Numbered from the stretch's first letter, positions 36,136 to 48,153 are shown. The stretch: DNA of 64,000 nt from Henckelia pumila (GCF_033568475.1 NC_133120.1:139434109-139498108); one strand, 5' to 3'. The notes: generated by a model not told the origin, from the letters alone. Translations and numbers: made by a program.

Positions 36136-39100
36136 GATTTCAATCAAGAAAAGATTCTATAACGTAAATAACCTCAGCAATACAATGAAAATCCATTCAA
36201 ATATTTAAACAATCAAATTAACCAAAATTTACCTCTTTATTTACATCGAGTGATACTTGAGAGCAAGTTTTTGGAAAGACCTTTTGATTTTTTGGGTAGA
36301 AGTAGCGGAGACACCCCTAAAACATCGTATGGAGACTCCCTATGAGTCGCTCTCACAAGGGTATTTCTGTGTTGTAGTAGCCATACCCCTTCTATAACCG
36401 AGTAGAGAGGGAAGAGATTTGTGGGCAGAAAAAGGTGCGACGGAATTAAATTCAGATGGGGATTTTAGCAGGGGAAAAGTTGTATATACCACAAAACGAT
36501 GTTAAAGTTAAAGATTCGGCAAAAAATCCATACATGTTATGGAACCAACATAGGGTGAATATTAGGTTCACTTGCACGGATTTAGCAAATTCTTGATGAG
36601 GAGCTCTCCTACTAATGGCCGGAATTCGTTTGTGGAATTCGATAGAATCACCAAAATTCCCGACTGACGAAATCAGTTGGGACTAGCAAGTGTATTAGGT
36701 TAAATTATAATAAAATGGGTTTGAGTTCGGATCGTCCCACGAAGACCAACAGTTAATTACCAATATGTAATTATGTTATTTAATCTAGACAAAATAATAA
36801 AAGTGGATTTTGATTTACTCAATTAAAATTAATTGCTATGAAAAATGACAATAAATACTGGACAACTATCTTGCAACTAGGTCTTGACGAAAAATTCAAT
36901 TCAAATAAAGCGATCAAGACACGCGAATGTATCGAGCTAATTCATGCATACACGTGGCACAAGCTAAGACTCAAGTTTATTCCAAGTCACGGTGAATTTT
37001 TGTATTATATTCAACAATATGTTTCTAGACTTTTCCAAACCTATTCAAGTTGGACGAATTAAATATTTATGAAAATTCAGTTTTTCACTCAAGGCCGCAC
37101 AATGAAATCGAATACTATTTCTAGTTGATTTAACCTTGTGTTAATTGTTGAAGCGGGTATAAAATCAATTCATAATCTTTCGACTTAGAATCAATCACCA
37201 AATCATGTAAACAATTGTCCAAATCATTCACAAGAGCAATGCAAAAATCCAGCAATTAATAACTGAAAATATTCAAAATATCTTAAACATGAAACCACTT
37301 GTCTAACACCAATCAGTTTCGGCCCAATCTCGCGGCCTTGGTCAAAAGAAATTTACTCCATCAACATCAACATAACTAAAGAAATAGTTTTTATCATCAA
37401 AAGAAGATTTATGAAGAAAAAGATGAAAGAAATCTCAGCGTTTTTCAACGGTGTTGGCTAGATCTAGAATCTTATTTAGGTTTTGCTATTTGATTGAGAT
37501 TGTGATTGCATCTTTGGTTGTATTTCTCGCTTCTGCAGTTCCTTTCTTCACTAATGTCCACAATGTGTTCGATATTTTTTCTATGTGAAGGAAGATTTGC
37601 AAAACTTGATTAAAAAATGCTGACATTGGAGAAGAGAACAACAAAATGAACACGTCGGGGACTGCATTTTGATACCCGAAACTACCCGATATTTTTGGGT
37701 CTGATTTGGGTAGTCGAAATGAGTCAAATGACTACCAGACCCGACGCCCACCACGACGAAGAATCCACACAAATTCTTCGAGCTACGAGTACACACCATA
37801 AATGAATTTTTATCTTAATCGGAATCTTTAAATTCCAAAGTTTTCGAAGGCCTCGTTGTAACCCAAAGTGATCGTTATTACTTGATCTTCATGATTCACA
37901 AGAAGTTGATAGCGATATTACATAGTATATTCCCTTTTGGAATCGTAGCGTCAAACAAGAATATCAATACCCACATGATGTCCTGGTGGAACACAACCAC
38001 TTCTTCTTGGACTAGTGCTCTAAATAGCGGTCTCTTAGGCAGCATTTGGCCCTCGACCTCCCCCGAGTTTGCAACAAGCGATCTCTCTAGCTGTCCTAGG
38101 CTAGTAGGCGGGAGAAGAGGCATGCTGGGTGAGCCAGCAGTCAATCAAAGTTAGTTCAGAAGCCCTAATTATAAAAATGCATTCTCCTTTTTTTAGTTTT
38201 TCACTTTTGATTAAAAAAATTTCTTTAGTTTTTCGCTTTTGATTAAAAAAAAGTACTCCATCAGCTGCCACCACCCGCCTCAAATCACTCCCAAATTTTC
38301 AGTCGTCGTCAACCTTGTCTAGATTGTATTTATTTATCTTGTTAGTTTGCATTTATATATTTATTTGAACTTTGTCTAATTGTATTATATTGTATGATCT
38401 ATAAACATTATTTAATAACACATATAACCTAAAATGATGAAATTATATTGCATAATTATGTATAATACCTATAAAAAATTGTTTTCCAAGTATCCGACGT
38501 GATAAGCAATTTCACTGATCGCCCCCACCATCTCTCGCCATTTATAACATTGGCCACATAACTCCACGTATGATATCCCAATTCCATTGTCCGTCGGAAT
38601 TTTTTTAATCATTAATTCTCAAGTTTCAAAATAGTGAAGAAGGAAGCATAATTGGTTTTAAAAGTTTTTGGCCGCAAAAGCCAAGGATCCATGAGGAAAT
38701 ATTTAGTCTTCAAAATCTTGGCAACGGGAGAATCTGGCCAGGTCGATACTTTGGGATTGTGTTGCTTGTGAGATTTTATATTTTCTATTTCATAATTTGA
38801 AACAATTATCACAAAAACTAATATGAAATCGTCTCATAGTCCATAGATCAATTTTATGAGACGAATCTCCGACCATACCAGACTTATGAAAAAATATTAT
38901 TTTTAAATATTTATTCATTGCATATATAAATTCACGAACATAGAGACTTTTAGGTGACCTACTAAATAGTTAACACTATTGCTTAGAATTTTAGAATAAA
39001 TTTTGTATATATTATTAGATTATATACTTAAAATGTGTAAAATTCACATTAAATATATGAAAGACTCACGTGTAATTCCCGTGATAAAACATTAAATCAT

Positions 39101-40817
39101 TAATTATAAGTGTCACACAAGACACAACTTTACGTAAACAAGGCAAACAAAGACATTCGATGAGAATGAAAGGCTTTCACTACAACAGTTCAGGTTAAGA
39201 AATACTCGGTACATTCACCAATAAGCTTAAAAAGAATTAGTACACAAATATACTGGGAGATAAAGGGTTGATTAACAGCTTGCAGCATAAAGGGAATATT
39301 AACTTGGCAGCGATCGAATATCAACTGCAGCCACGGCAACTCGGGCCAAGTCTTTGGTGCATTCAAATCACATATGATCTTGTGTGATAGTGTCTGAAGC
39401 TTCAGTTGCAATTTTATAGAGTTTCCATCGACATCTGATGCATGCAATGTGACACATCCAATGTTTTAAATCAAGATTCTCAAGACTTAGTTTCTAGATT
39501 CAGGGCTAACAGATGTCAATTTATGCTAAACAAGTAGGTCTGGCAGGATACGAAATTTTTAAAAGGATTTCCGAATTATTAAATGTGAAAACTTTCAGGC
39601 ATTAAAAAAATTTACCTTACGATACATGAAATCTCACATATCCGTTTCTTTCCGAGAACACGTTAATTCGATTCTCACAGAGGTTTGGACAATTCATCAA
39701 TCTTAACAGTTCTAGTGCCATGAAGAATGATAGTAAACTTACATGTAATGGCAAATGAAACATTTCAGAGGAATACCATGTGGCAAGAAATTATGCACAA
39801 ATAAACACACAGCAGAGGAGAATTTGACATATCAACATTTTCCCCTATAAATCATGTGATTGAAAAAAATGAAGTTATGAAACTTACCGATACAAGAAAA
39901 TATGGGCGCAATACGCACACAGACACATACAGATTCTTGGTCATTAAAGTTGAAAAGTAAGTGAATCGTGCATGAAAAAAATATCAGTGATCGCCAATTA
40001 AAGTGGCGTTGATTAAGTTCCATAAACACAAGGAATCACACACTATCTATCTTGAATAGACAACAATATTGACAAAAGGAGCACCAATAACTACTAAAAA
40101 CCAGTGTCCAAGTGAATGACAATAATAATGAGCAAGACAAGGAAAGGTCTCTGATGAAGATAAGCTGGCTAGAAGTAAGTCAGCTTGTTCTAGAGGTCAA
40201 ATCAGATTACAATTATTACTATTATTTCCTGCATTTTGCTTGATCATATAGAATGTAAAAATGAAAACAACAATGCAAACATTGACCACAATCTCATGCT
40301 CTGAAGATGACAAACCAATTCAAATCTCAACTACAGCTAAAAACTGCAACAGAATTATGCAAGATGAAAAAAAAAAACTAAGAAAATATTTACCCATAAA
40401 ACATAGAATTTGATCCGCAATATGTATTCCACTTTTATAGTTGAAGAAAGCTTTTACACAGTACAATATGTATATATATAGCCAATTACTTGATGTTAAA
40501 GATACACAATAGCAAGACTCTGCAACTTGTAAAAATGCTAAAATCACATTGCACAGCAACTCATTGCAAGGATGTTAGCTGTACACACGCACTTTTTCGT
40601 AAAACAATCTAATCTTAGTTGTTGGTCATTATAAAAGATCACCTTTTTTTTTTTATATCAGATTTGGAAGGTGACATGTTCTGTCATCACAACTTAAAAC
40701 AGTTTTACGATGAAAGCAAGTAAGCAACCATACATAGTATATGGATACAATTAATTAAACCAACCAAAATTTATATCTTGAGGTACGAATCCTATACCAA
40801 CATCTTTTTGATATCAG
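36136..40817. other. Intergenic DNA, no gene recognised
   Basis: About 4.7 kb. The stretch 36660-37450 has phrases (GGATCGTCCCACGA..., repeated AATTA blocks, AATCTAGAC) reminiscent of the Athila/Tat-type LTR at 58186 onward, and may be an eroded LTR. A 32-bp tandem duplication (CTTTTGATTAAAAAAA) lies at 38190-38255. Short frames at 37581-37799 and 37882-38154 show no domain. The part from 38400 to 40817 is AT-rich flank on the 3' side of the LUX gene. Confidence 0.4.
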
Positions 40818-40818
40818 C

Positions 40819-40829
40819 AAAAAAAAAAA

Positions 40830-40874
<45 letters not shown>
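40819..40874. repeat. Compound microsatellite A(n)-(CA)n-(GA)n
   Basis: A run of A, then about eight CA, then about fourteen GA repeats, roughly 100 bp beyond the stop codon of the LUX gene. It may lie within its 3' untranslated region. Confidence 0.9.
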
Positions 40875-40876
<2 letters not shown>

Positions 40877-40969
40877 CCATGGTGGTATCAAATAATCAAG
40901 AAATAGATGATAGAAATACTAAAAAAGCGCCTAACCTTTTATCTCCGAATCCAATGATGTTCACTTCAT

Positions 40970-41827
40970 TCACTTAAAATTATTCCCAGACCAGTCCCTT
41001 TCTTGATGCACCATAGCATTATACTGCTGCTGAAAATGATGCTGATAAGAATGAGCTGATTCATACCCGCTATACCCACTGGCAGAACTCGCCGCCATTC
41101 CCATCATGGGCATCGGTACGATTGGCGGCGGAGGAAACGGCATCGGAATCGGCATTCCCACATGATTATTGTCATTCTTTTCGCTGTAATTTCCATTCCC
41201 AGCACTAGAAGATTCATTAAAGCTGTGCCGGGGCAGCGGAGTGGACGCGAACAAATGGTCAGACGGAGAAGGGCCCTCGTTCGACAATCCCTGCATCCTC
41301 TTCACATACAACCTGTACTTCTGAAGATGACTGGCAACGTTTTCTCGAGTCAAACCCTCAACATTCATCAGCTGCATAATCGTCTTGGGCACCGCGTTCT
41401 TCAACCCTAAGTAGGCCACCACTTCCACGAAACGCTTGTGCAGCTGAGGTGTCCAGACCAGCCGCGGCCTCTTCAGAGTCTTCGCCGCCTCGTTTTCCGC
41501 ATCGTCGGTGAAATTGTCGGCGGCGTCCACCCTGCGCGTCTTCTTCTGGTCAGATCCTTCCTCGGGCTCATCCGGCTCCACCATGGCGTGATCCTTATCG
41601 TCATTATTGAAGGGCTTGAAATTGAAGCCGCCACGTAGTGAGGATAGCGTGGTGTCGGATGCGCGGTTCACATCCAGCATCGACCGCGGCTCCTCCGGCG
41701 ATATCTTGAACGCCGATGCTAGCTCCGCCGGGATCAACGCCTGAGACAACGGCATCAGATCGTCAGCGGACGGAAGACCCGCCTCCCACTCCGGCACCCC
41801 ATCATCAATCTTCACTTCTTCGCCCAT
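40970..41827 (-). CDS. LUX: LUX ARRHYTHMO/PCL1-type GARP transcription factor
   Basis: A single uninterrupted 285-aa frame. The start is the MGEEV methionine (41827-41825), matching the conserved N-terminus of LUX/PCL1 proteins; an upstream in-frame ATG adds 17 unlike residues. The N-terminal block (about residues 11-66: EWEAGLPSADDLMPLSQ, then DVNRASDTTLSSLR) is family-specific. The GARP (Myb-like, SHLQKYR) DNA-binding domain spans about residues 119-178, with KRPRLVWTPQLHKRF and ENVASHLQKYRLYVKR. The tail is rich in Pro, Met, Ser and Gln. In Arabidopsis, LUX joins ELF3 and ELF4 in the nuclear evening complex, which represses genes such as PRR9 and PIF4 at dusk. The intronless structure agrees with known LUX genes. 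Two evening elements lie about 215-240 bp upstream, and a LUX-type site lies in the leader. The close paralogue NOX/BOA cannot be excluded by sequence alone. Confidence 0.95.
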   Translation of the reverse strand: MGEEVKIDDGVPEWEAGLPSADDLMPLSQALIPAELASAFKISPEEPRSMLDVNRASDTTLSSLRGGFNFKPFNNDDKDHAMVEPDEPEEGSDQKKTRRVDAADNFTDDAENEAAKTLKRPRLVWTPQLHKRFVEVVAYLGLKNAVPKTIMQLMNVEGLTRENVASHLQKYRLYVKRMQGLSNEGPSPSDHLFASTPLPRHSFNESSSAGNGNYSEKNDNNHVGMPIPMPFPPPPIVPMPMMGMAASSASGYSGYESAHSYQHHFQQQYNAMVHQERDWSGNNFK

Positions 41828-41853
41828 TTTTCTCTCTGAATTGAAAATTTCAA

Positions 41854-41859
41854 CGAATC
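41854..41859 (-). promoter_or_regulatory. LUX-binding-site match in leader
   Basis: GATTCG on the minus strand (CGAATC on plus), 27 bases upstream of the LUX ATG. GATWCG is the reported LUX-binding core. A six-base match is weak alone, but the location fits self-repression. Confidence 0.4.
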
Positions 41860-42039
41860 CTCCCTCAGATACATACAAGTTGCTAGAAGAAGTGGAACGT
41901 AAAATAAAAATATAGTGGCGTGAGGGGTGAAACGAAATAAATCAAAACTAAAGAGGTAAATTGTATAGAATCAAACATTTAATGGAGCTATTCTGCCATT
42001 TTTTATTTAAAAAGTGTGCCACGCTGGAGACTTTATCCT

Positions 42040-42068
42040 AGATATTTTGGATCATCCTCAAAATATCT
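42040..42068. promoter_or_regulatory. Paired evening elements upstream of LUX
   Basis: AGATATTTT at 42040-42048 and AAAATATCT at 42060-42068 are two exact 9-bp evening elements facing opposite ways, 11 bp apart, about 213-241 bp upstream of the LUX ATG. CCA1, LHY and RVE8 bind this motif in evening-phased promoters. An I-box-like GATAA follows at about 42081. Confidence 0.75.
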
Positions 42069-42099
42069 CTTCCACTCTTAAGATAAAATTAATCAACTT

Positions 42100-43225
42100 G
42101 CCTTTTTAACTGAATCCCTTTTATCACTTTACAATTTAAATTACTTGATTTTTTTATCTATAATTATAATATAGCTTGCCCCACTCCTCCTCCTCCTCCA
42201 AAATTGTTCATTTTTATTACATTCCCTCGCAAATTACTTGTATCGACGTATTTTAAATATAGAATTTCAATTAGTTTTGTTTTTTTATAATAATTTACAT
42301 ATTATTAATACAAAAGTAAGAATATATTTCAAATATCATCATTATTATGTGAATAACATGTAAGAATTTCAAGTTTATGGACTTATTTTTTTAAATAGAA
42401 AAATACATTTAAATATATTTGAAATCAATAAATTTATAATTAGTCACTCCAAGAGCAACCTGAAATTACTTAGTTCATGTTACATTAATATAATAATTTG
42501 ATGCAAACATTTTAATTTTTTTGGATTTTTTAATACAATCATTTAATTTTATTTATTATAAATAATGTTTAGATAACAATATAAAATTTATTTTATTTTT
42601 TTAATAATTAAATATTCAAACATAAAAGTTTAATTATAATTATTCAATTAAATTATAAATATATTTTTAATTATTTTATTTGTGATAGTTTATTAGTTAT
42701 CGACACATACAATACACGTGTTATGCAGTTTTTTTTTTATTTAGAAAAACAACTTTTCAAACTCATATAATGGCTTTTCAGCTATATTAATGAGAAAATT
42801 TTTCTCCTCTAGATGTGGGTTAGTTTTTTCTTTTTGGATTTTTTTTGGTTTATTAAAGTAGAAGAACTATAAATGTAAATTTAAATTGATGTCATATTGA
42901 CTGCTCAAATTGGCTAATATACATATTGACTCGTGTTTAACTAGTATTCAGATGCACGCTTTGTATTTTTATATGACTCATTTTTTAATTAAAATAAATA
43001 AATGATGAAATACAAAAAATACAAAAATGACATTTTCATATATAAATATCTATCAAAAGAATATAATATTTCCATAATTAAAGAGTCATCAAAGGAGTAT
43101 TAAATTAATTTATGGTAAATTTGACGTTGCGATGACATACCATGCCACTAAAAGGTTCAAGTTTAATAATATAGTATGGTTGCGTTTACTTGCTATGATA
43201 AGTATAAGATTATATTAATAGTAGG
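42100..43225. other. AT-rich intergenic DNA
   Basis: Very AT-rich, with no frame of note, no recognisable repeat and no RNA gene seen. Confidence 0.5.
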
Positions 43226-44106
43226 GAAAACTGCAAACACATATACATGTTCAGTCCCTTATCAGAAAAAAAAAGTTGTTTAAATTTTTGGGCCCACATC
43301 TTTTTTCGGATGAAAATCAGTACAAAACATTGAAAATATGGTAGGAATACATGATATTCGATCACTAATTGTTCAAGATCGGGTATAAAAAATAAGATTT
43401 TGGGTATAAAACCTGAACATCTTTATAAATATGAACTTGCAACATATGTTTGAATACACAAAAATCATAGAAATTCGGTACAAAATATTAAAAATATGGT
43501 AAGGATACATGATATTCAAGCACTAATTATTCAAGATCGGGTATAAAAAAAAAGATTTTGAGTATAAGACATGAACATCTTTGTTAATATGAACTAGCAA
43601 CATATGTTTGAATACACAAAAATAATAAATTTGTACCAGATCTAACACATTTTGTACTCAAAAATCATATATTAATACCATATTTTCAATGTTTTGTACC
43701 GATTTCCATCCAAATAAGATAAATATGTCATTAATATCAATATTTTTTTAGTACTCAAAAATCATATATTTGTACCAGATCTAACTTAGTTGATACTCAA
43801 ATATCATATATTAGTACCGTATTTCTGATATTTTGTACCGATTTTCATCCAAAGAAGACAAATATGTCATTAATATCAATATTTATTTACATATTTGAGT
43901 ACTCAAAAATCATACATTTGTACCAGATTTGAAACAGTTGATACTCAAATATCATGTATTCGTACCATTTTTTTGAATATTTTGTACCGAATTTCATCTC
44001 AAAAAATTATGTGGGCCCAGAGAAGTTAAACAATTTTTTTTTGACAAAAGACTGAACATGTATTTATGTTTGGGTTTAAAAACTGATAGCTAATTTACAA
44101 TTTTCC
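43226..44106. mobile_element. Foldback element with internal tandem units (about 880 bp)
   Basis: The left end (GGGAAAACTGCAAACAC...ATACATGTTCAGTC...TGGGCCCACAT) and the reverse complement of the right end (GGAAAATTGTAAATT...ATACATGTTCAGTC...TGGGCCCACAT) form long imperfect inverted arms that continue through a TGGTA(C/G)GAATACATGATATT block. Inside, a unit of about 165 bp is duplicated (about 43330-43625), and the GTACCAGAT..TAACT phrase recurs on the right half. No coding capacity is present, so it is a non-autonomous MITE or foldback. I could not identify a target duplication. Confidence 0.65.
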
Positions 44107-44226
44107 ATGCACCCTAGGGGTACAAGGTCGGAATATATATATATCAAACTCTCCAAAGAACCACAACTGCAAAACTTGTTTGAGCTTGGATCTAGCTTGT
44201 TTGACTCATACCTTCTTTTAATTACC

Positions 44227-44228
<2 letters not shown>

Positions 44229-44260
<32 letters not shown>
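44229..44260. repeat. (TTA)n microsatellite
   Basis: About ten ATT/TTA repeats without interruption. Confidence 0.9.
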
Positions 44261-44596
44261 TACTATTTTAAAAACCATGGATCATTATAACGATAACTCA
44301 AATTATTTCATTAATATTTCAAAATAAATTCATATTATAATATGATTCTACAACACACATATAGTCTTTTATATTTGTCGTTTTACAATTCTAATATTTT
44401 ATATTATCGATTTTCAACCTTAATTTACTATGTTTTTTCTTTCTTCATCATTATTATCATTATTTTATATTATCAAATTTCATTTTTAGTTCACTATCTC
44501 TGTTTTTTTTTTCTTTTCTTTATTATTATTATCACCTTTTTTTATTTGCAATTTTTGTATTTTCTTCCATGTAACATTGTGTTATGTCAATCAGGT

Positions 44597-45105
44597 ACGG
44601 ACGGATCTAGGAATTAGAATTAGGGTGTGCTTGAACTTAAAGTAATAAATTATATATTATTATAAAAAACATAATATATTTTATTTATAATATATTTTAA
44701 AACTCATCTGAAAAATTCATGAATTTAGAGTAATACAACAATAAATAAAACTCAAAATTTACATTTTTTCCAACCACTACAATTTATTTTGATGCAACAA
44801 CGAATAATTTCATTATTCAAGTAATATATTTTGCTCTCAAATCATGAAAAATATCACTTTTTAATACATTCATATCAAACAACTATTATAATTTTAAAAA
44901 TTAATCTGAAACAAAAAAGATATTTCGTTTGTATATGTATTTAAGACTTGAGAGACCGAAATCATAAGCTGAATTTTATAGAAAAATTAAAAAAAAAAAA
45001 CAAGCATACAAGATTTAAAATTTACTACAATATTAATTATTTTGAAATTATATATATATATAAAAAAAAAAAAGGGATGTGCTCCCATATGTAGATCCGT
45101 CCATG
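44597..45105. mobile_element. Possible MITE-like element with GGACGGATCTA ends
   Basis: ACGGACGGATCTAGGAATT at the left, and the reverse complement of the right end (CATGGACGGATCTACATATG) share GGACGGATCTA in inverted orientation, enclosing about 500 bp of AT-rich non-coding DNA. Next to these ends, GGGTGTGCTT and GGGAGCACAT are also similar. The boundary and class are uncertain. Confidence 0.4.
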
Positions 45106-45456
45106 ATGTCAATACTCTCAACGAGAAAAAAGAAAAATTGTAAAAATTAAAAGAAGATTAACTAAAACTCAATTTGGATCACACATAGATGTCCAAAATT
45201 ACGACGACACAAGTAACTACTAAAAATGGTAATTTTTCCATGCATATTTATATATAATATATATGCACATAAATTTATATTGAAAATTAACTAATTAAGT
45301 CATCCTATCTTAAAAAAAAAAAAAAAAAGAGTAAAGTTATCCCTTTAAAATAGAGGAAAAGGAAAAAAAAAAGAAAAAAAGAAAAAAAAAAAGAAGAAAA
45401 AAGCCAGAAGCAGGTAGAAGGGGAATGTTGAAGCAGCATTACTGGTGGAAGTAAAT

Positions 45457-46135
45457 ATGAGTGCATTAGCTCCACCGTTATCTTCAACTCCACTCTCTCT
45501 CAATCTCAACCCGAAGTCTCTTCAATTCATCTCCCCCAAGTGCTCGTTTTCTCCATTGTTAACCTCTCCAACTACCCAATCTTCGAGAAGAAGAACCCAT
45601 AACCTCAGCTTTCCAAACGCAGTTCCTCAAAAACCCCCCAAAAGATGGAGCCTCTGCGCAACTGGTGGGATCTTCTCTCTTTCAGAAGCAATCCCAGATG
45701 CTATTCCTGAAGAAATAGTTCCCACGAGCGATGATGGAGTTTCCACCGTCATATCAGGTCTTCTTTTCGTCGCCTTCATTGGCTTATCCGTTCTTACAAT
45801 AGGGGTACGATTTTCACTTCCAAGATTTCACGGTTTTGTTGTTGAATTTCACTCGTTATGGTCACCGCTGACTCAAAGTTTTTATCTTTGCAAGTGGGTT
45901 GTGTTTTAATCTCTGAATGAATGGATGGATTAATATTATTTGGGTTTGTCAGGTTGTCTACATAGCTGTGACAGATTTCTTGCAAAAGCGAGAGGGGGAG
46001 AAGTTTGAGAAAGAAGAAGCTGCTCAGAAGAAGAAAAATGGTAAGAGGAAGAAAATTGGAGCCAGAGCTAGAGCTGGGCCTAGGGGATTTGGGCAGAAGA
46101 TGGAAGAAAGCGATGATGGTAATGATATGATGTAG
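45457..46135 (+). CDS. Small plastid-targeted single-pass membrane protein (unknown)
   Basis: Two exons: 45457-45804 and 45953-46135, joined in phase 0 across a GT...AG intron of 148 bp (donor GGG/GTACGA, acceptor TTTGTCAG/GTTGTC). The product is 176 aa. Residues 1 to about 60 are rich in Ser, Thr, Pro and Arg and poor in acidic residues, as in chloroplast transit peptides. There is an acidic stretch (about 78-95), one hydrophobic segment spanning the splice junction (about 98-122), and a highly basic and charged C-terminal tail (QKREGEKFEKEEAAQKKK...KRKKIGARARAG) ending GFGQKMEESDD. The continuity of the membrane segment across the junction supports the model. I do not recognise the family. 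A small thylakoid or envelope membrane protein is likely. The start is the first ATG of the frame. Confidence 0.75.
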
Positions 46136-46632
46136 TTGCAGCTGATTGAAAATGTTTTTCAAGAGTTTTTTTTATAGGGTTTGATTTCTGCAAAATTGTT
46201 TCCATTACGTAGTCGCGAACAATGTATCTTTTGTTTTGAGTGCTCATCCTTGTGAGATAGCGTCAAAGTAAATTGCAATGCTGCAACCATTCATTTTTTT
46301 TTTCTCTTTGTTCACCAATACAAAAATCGTATGGCAACTGCTGCTACTTGTCACATTATAGAATCTTACGAAGTCAAAAGATCTTGGCTCGATAAGACGA
46401 AGTTGAACCTCGCCGTGGGCAAAGGATTCGGATCAGTTGTGCCCTCTGTGAATTTGGTGCCTTTGGTAACGATATTAGCACTTGCATCAACAATGAGTTA
46501 GGACTTATTTAGTTAGTAGTTAACAATAAAACTATAACCGACAGGTATAAACTTTTACGACTTCTGCCGTAAATGAATGAAAGCATTCAGTTTTCTTCCC
46601 TCCTCTGATAATTCACTCTGTATTATGGTATC
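46136..46632 (+). other. 3' flank of the plastid-protein gene
   Basis: Non-coding, probably 3' untranslated region and intergenic DNA. No RNA gene or clear element is seen before the LINE insertion. Confidence 0.45.
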
Positions 46633-46650
46633 AACAGAAATGTGAGTGCC

Positions 46651-46849
46651 GTGCTGGCATACCGTTGTATTCCATATGAGATGGCGATAGAATGATTTAC
46701 GTTTTCTTTATCTTGTATGACCTTTTCTAGGGGAATGGCCAGTGTTTATAATTCCTTCGATTATTAATGATTTTCTCCCGGGGATGTCCAATGTATTTGT
46801 ATTATTCTTTACCTTTTAATGAAGTCATTTTCATTAAAAAAAAAAAAAA
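46651..46849 (+). mobile_element. 5'-truncated LINE copy with poly(A) and 18-bp target duplication
   Basis: A 199-bp insert ends in an A run of about 15 (46835-46849). It is flanked by the identical 18-mer AACAGAAATGTGAGTGCC at 46633-46650 and 46850-46867. Variable-length long duplications with a 3' poly(A) are the hallmark of target-primed LINE retrotransposition. The insert body, ending TTTTAATGAAGTCATTTTCATT before the A run, looks like a plant L1 3' end. A processed copy of some other transcript is possible. Confidence 0.8.
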
Positions 46850-46867
46850 AACAGAAATGTGAGTGCC

Positions 46868-48153
46868 ACTAAGATTCGAAAGAAGTGAGCTTACATTAAG
46901 AAAACTCTTCGATTCCATCTTATTCGGACGGACTCCAGGAGCTATGAAACAGGGATACACACCGTTGGCCGGAAATTTGAAATGTTAATATATTAACAAC
47001 TCTATTTAATCTTTGCTAATTTTGTGGTTTATTTGATACTTCATTGGTTTAGAGTCAACTACAAGTCATACGTAGAAGAAGATTTTACCCATTTCGTGAC
47101 CAAATAACTTGGACGTTTTGTTTTTCAATCTTGAAATATTCCATACATAGCTTATTCAGTCCGTTTGGGAGCAGTGAAAATAGCCAAGTCGTAAGCAAAC
47201 TGAAGATTAAAGAACTTTTCATCCTCCTGACAATCTTGTGCACCAGATTCCAAGCTGCTCAAGATTTGATTCTTGAAAGAAATGAAGATAGGTTTGGCCG
47301 TATTGAAAAAAATATTTGGTTCTATTTAGTGAATTCAGTCACGTTGTCTAGTGAATTCATGAAAACATGCACATTGGCATCTACAGAGAGGTACTCTTTC
47401 TCAACTTTCTGAGAAAAAGAGCAGGGACAGGCAAGGGATTTGATTAGTGAAAACACTTCTTAAAGCCGAGTGATTTGCTATATAAAATGGTCCAGATTGC
47501 CATGGAACATATTTTGTGTCGGTATGCAAAACAAGTTATGGACATTTGAAATCCAAATTTACGCATACCTTTTCTGCAGTTGTTTGTGAGTAATGGGATT
47601 AAAATAAGTACTCAACAGTATCCAGATTGCCAGTGGAGAAAAGCCACCATTTAGGATAAGTAAACTTCCAAACAAGTATGGATCCAAGTTAACCAACTCG
47701 CCAATCGCCATGCAATTGTTTCAAGAAGCCACGCAAGAACCGATTGTATCAGTAATAAACATGCACACATATGTTCTAATACCAAGCAATGAAAAATATA
47801 ATAGAGAAATTTGAAGGGCTTAACATATACTTTGGCCAAGTAAGAAAATTGTTAAATTACCAGACAGGGCATCGCTCAGCCGTAACCTAGAAAACCAATG
47901 TATCGTTTTTGTACAGTCACGTAGCGCACTGTAAACTACCTCACCTTTTTTTTATATATTACACCCTCAGCACTTGTAACTGATCCTCAGCTTACTAGAC
48001 TCTATGTATATAAACTTAAGAACTAAACAATGTACATTTTTAGTACACGCATTAACTTTATTTGCAATCACATCATACCATCTCGAAAGAAAGATGAGAG
48101 AGGTAGCTCAAACTAGCCTCGGTTAGCTGTACAGACTTCTTCCCTACAACATT
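46868..48153. other. Intergenic DNA and probable Pumilio 3' untranslated region
   Basis: No supported gene. The part next to 48153 is likely the 3' untranslated region of the minus-strand Pumilio gene. I saw no UGUANAUA on the transcript strand within about 270 nt of the stop. Confidence 0.45.

Noticed and set aside
37581..38154. Open frames on both strands near 37.6-38.2 kb
   Set aside because: No domain, no neighbouring exon-like signals, and similar-length frames on the opposite strand; probably chance.
41162..41638. Plus-strand frames opposite the LUX coding region
   Set aside because: Antisense shadows of a clearly conserved gene.
45305..45493. Minus-strand Phe-rich frame
   Set aside because: Produced by a poly(A)/GAAA tract upstream of the plastid-protein gene.
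47881..48153. UGUANAUA autoregulatory site in the Pumilio 3' untranslated region
   Set aside because: Searched by eye for TATNTACA on the plus strand; only a near miss (TATATTACA) was found.
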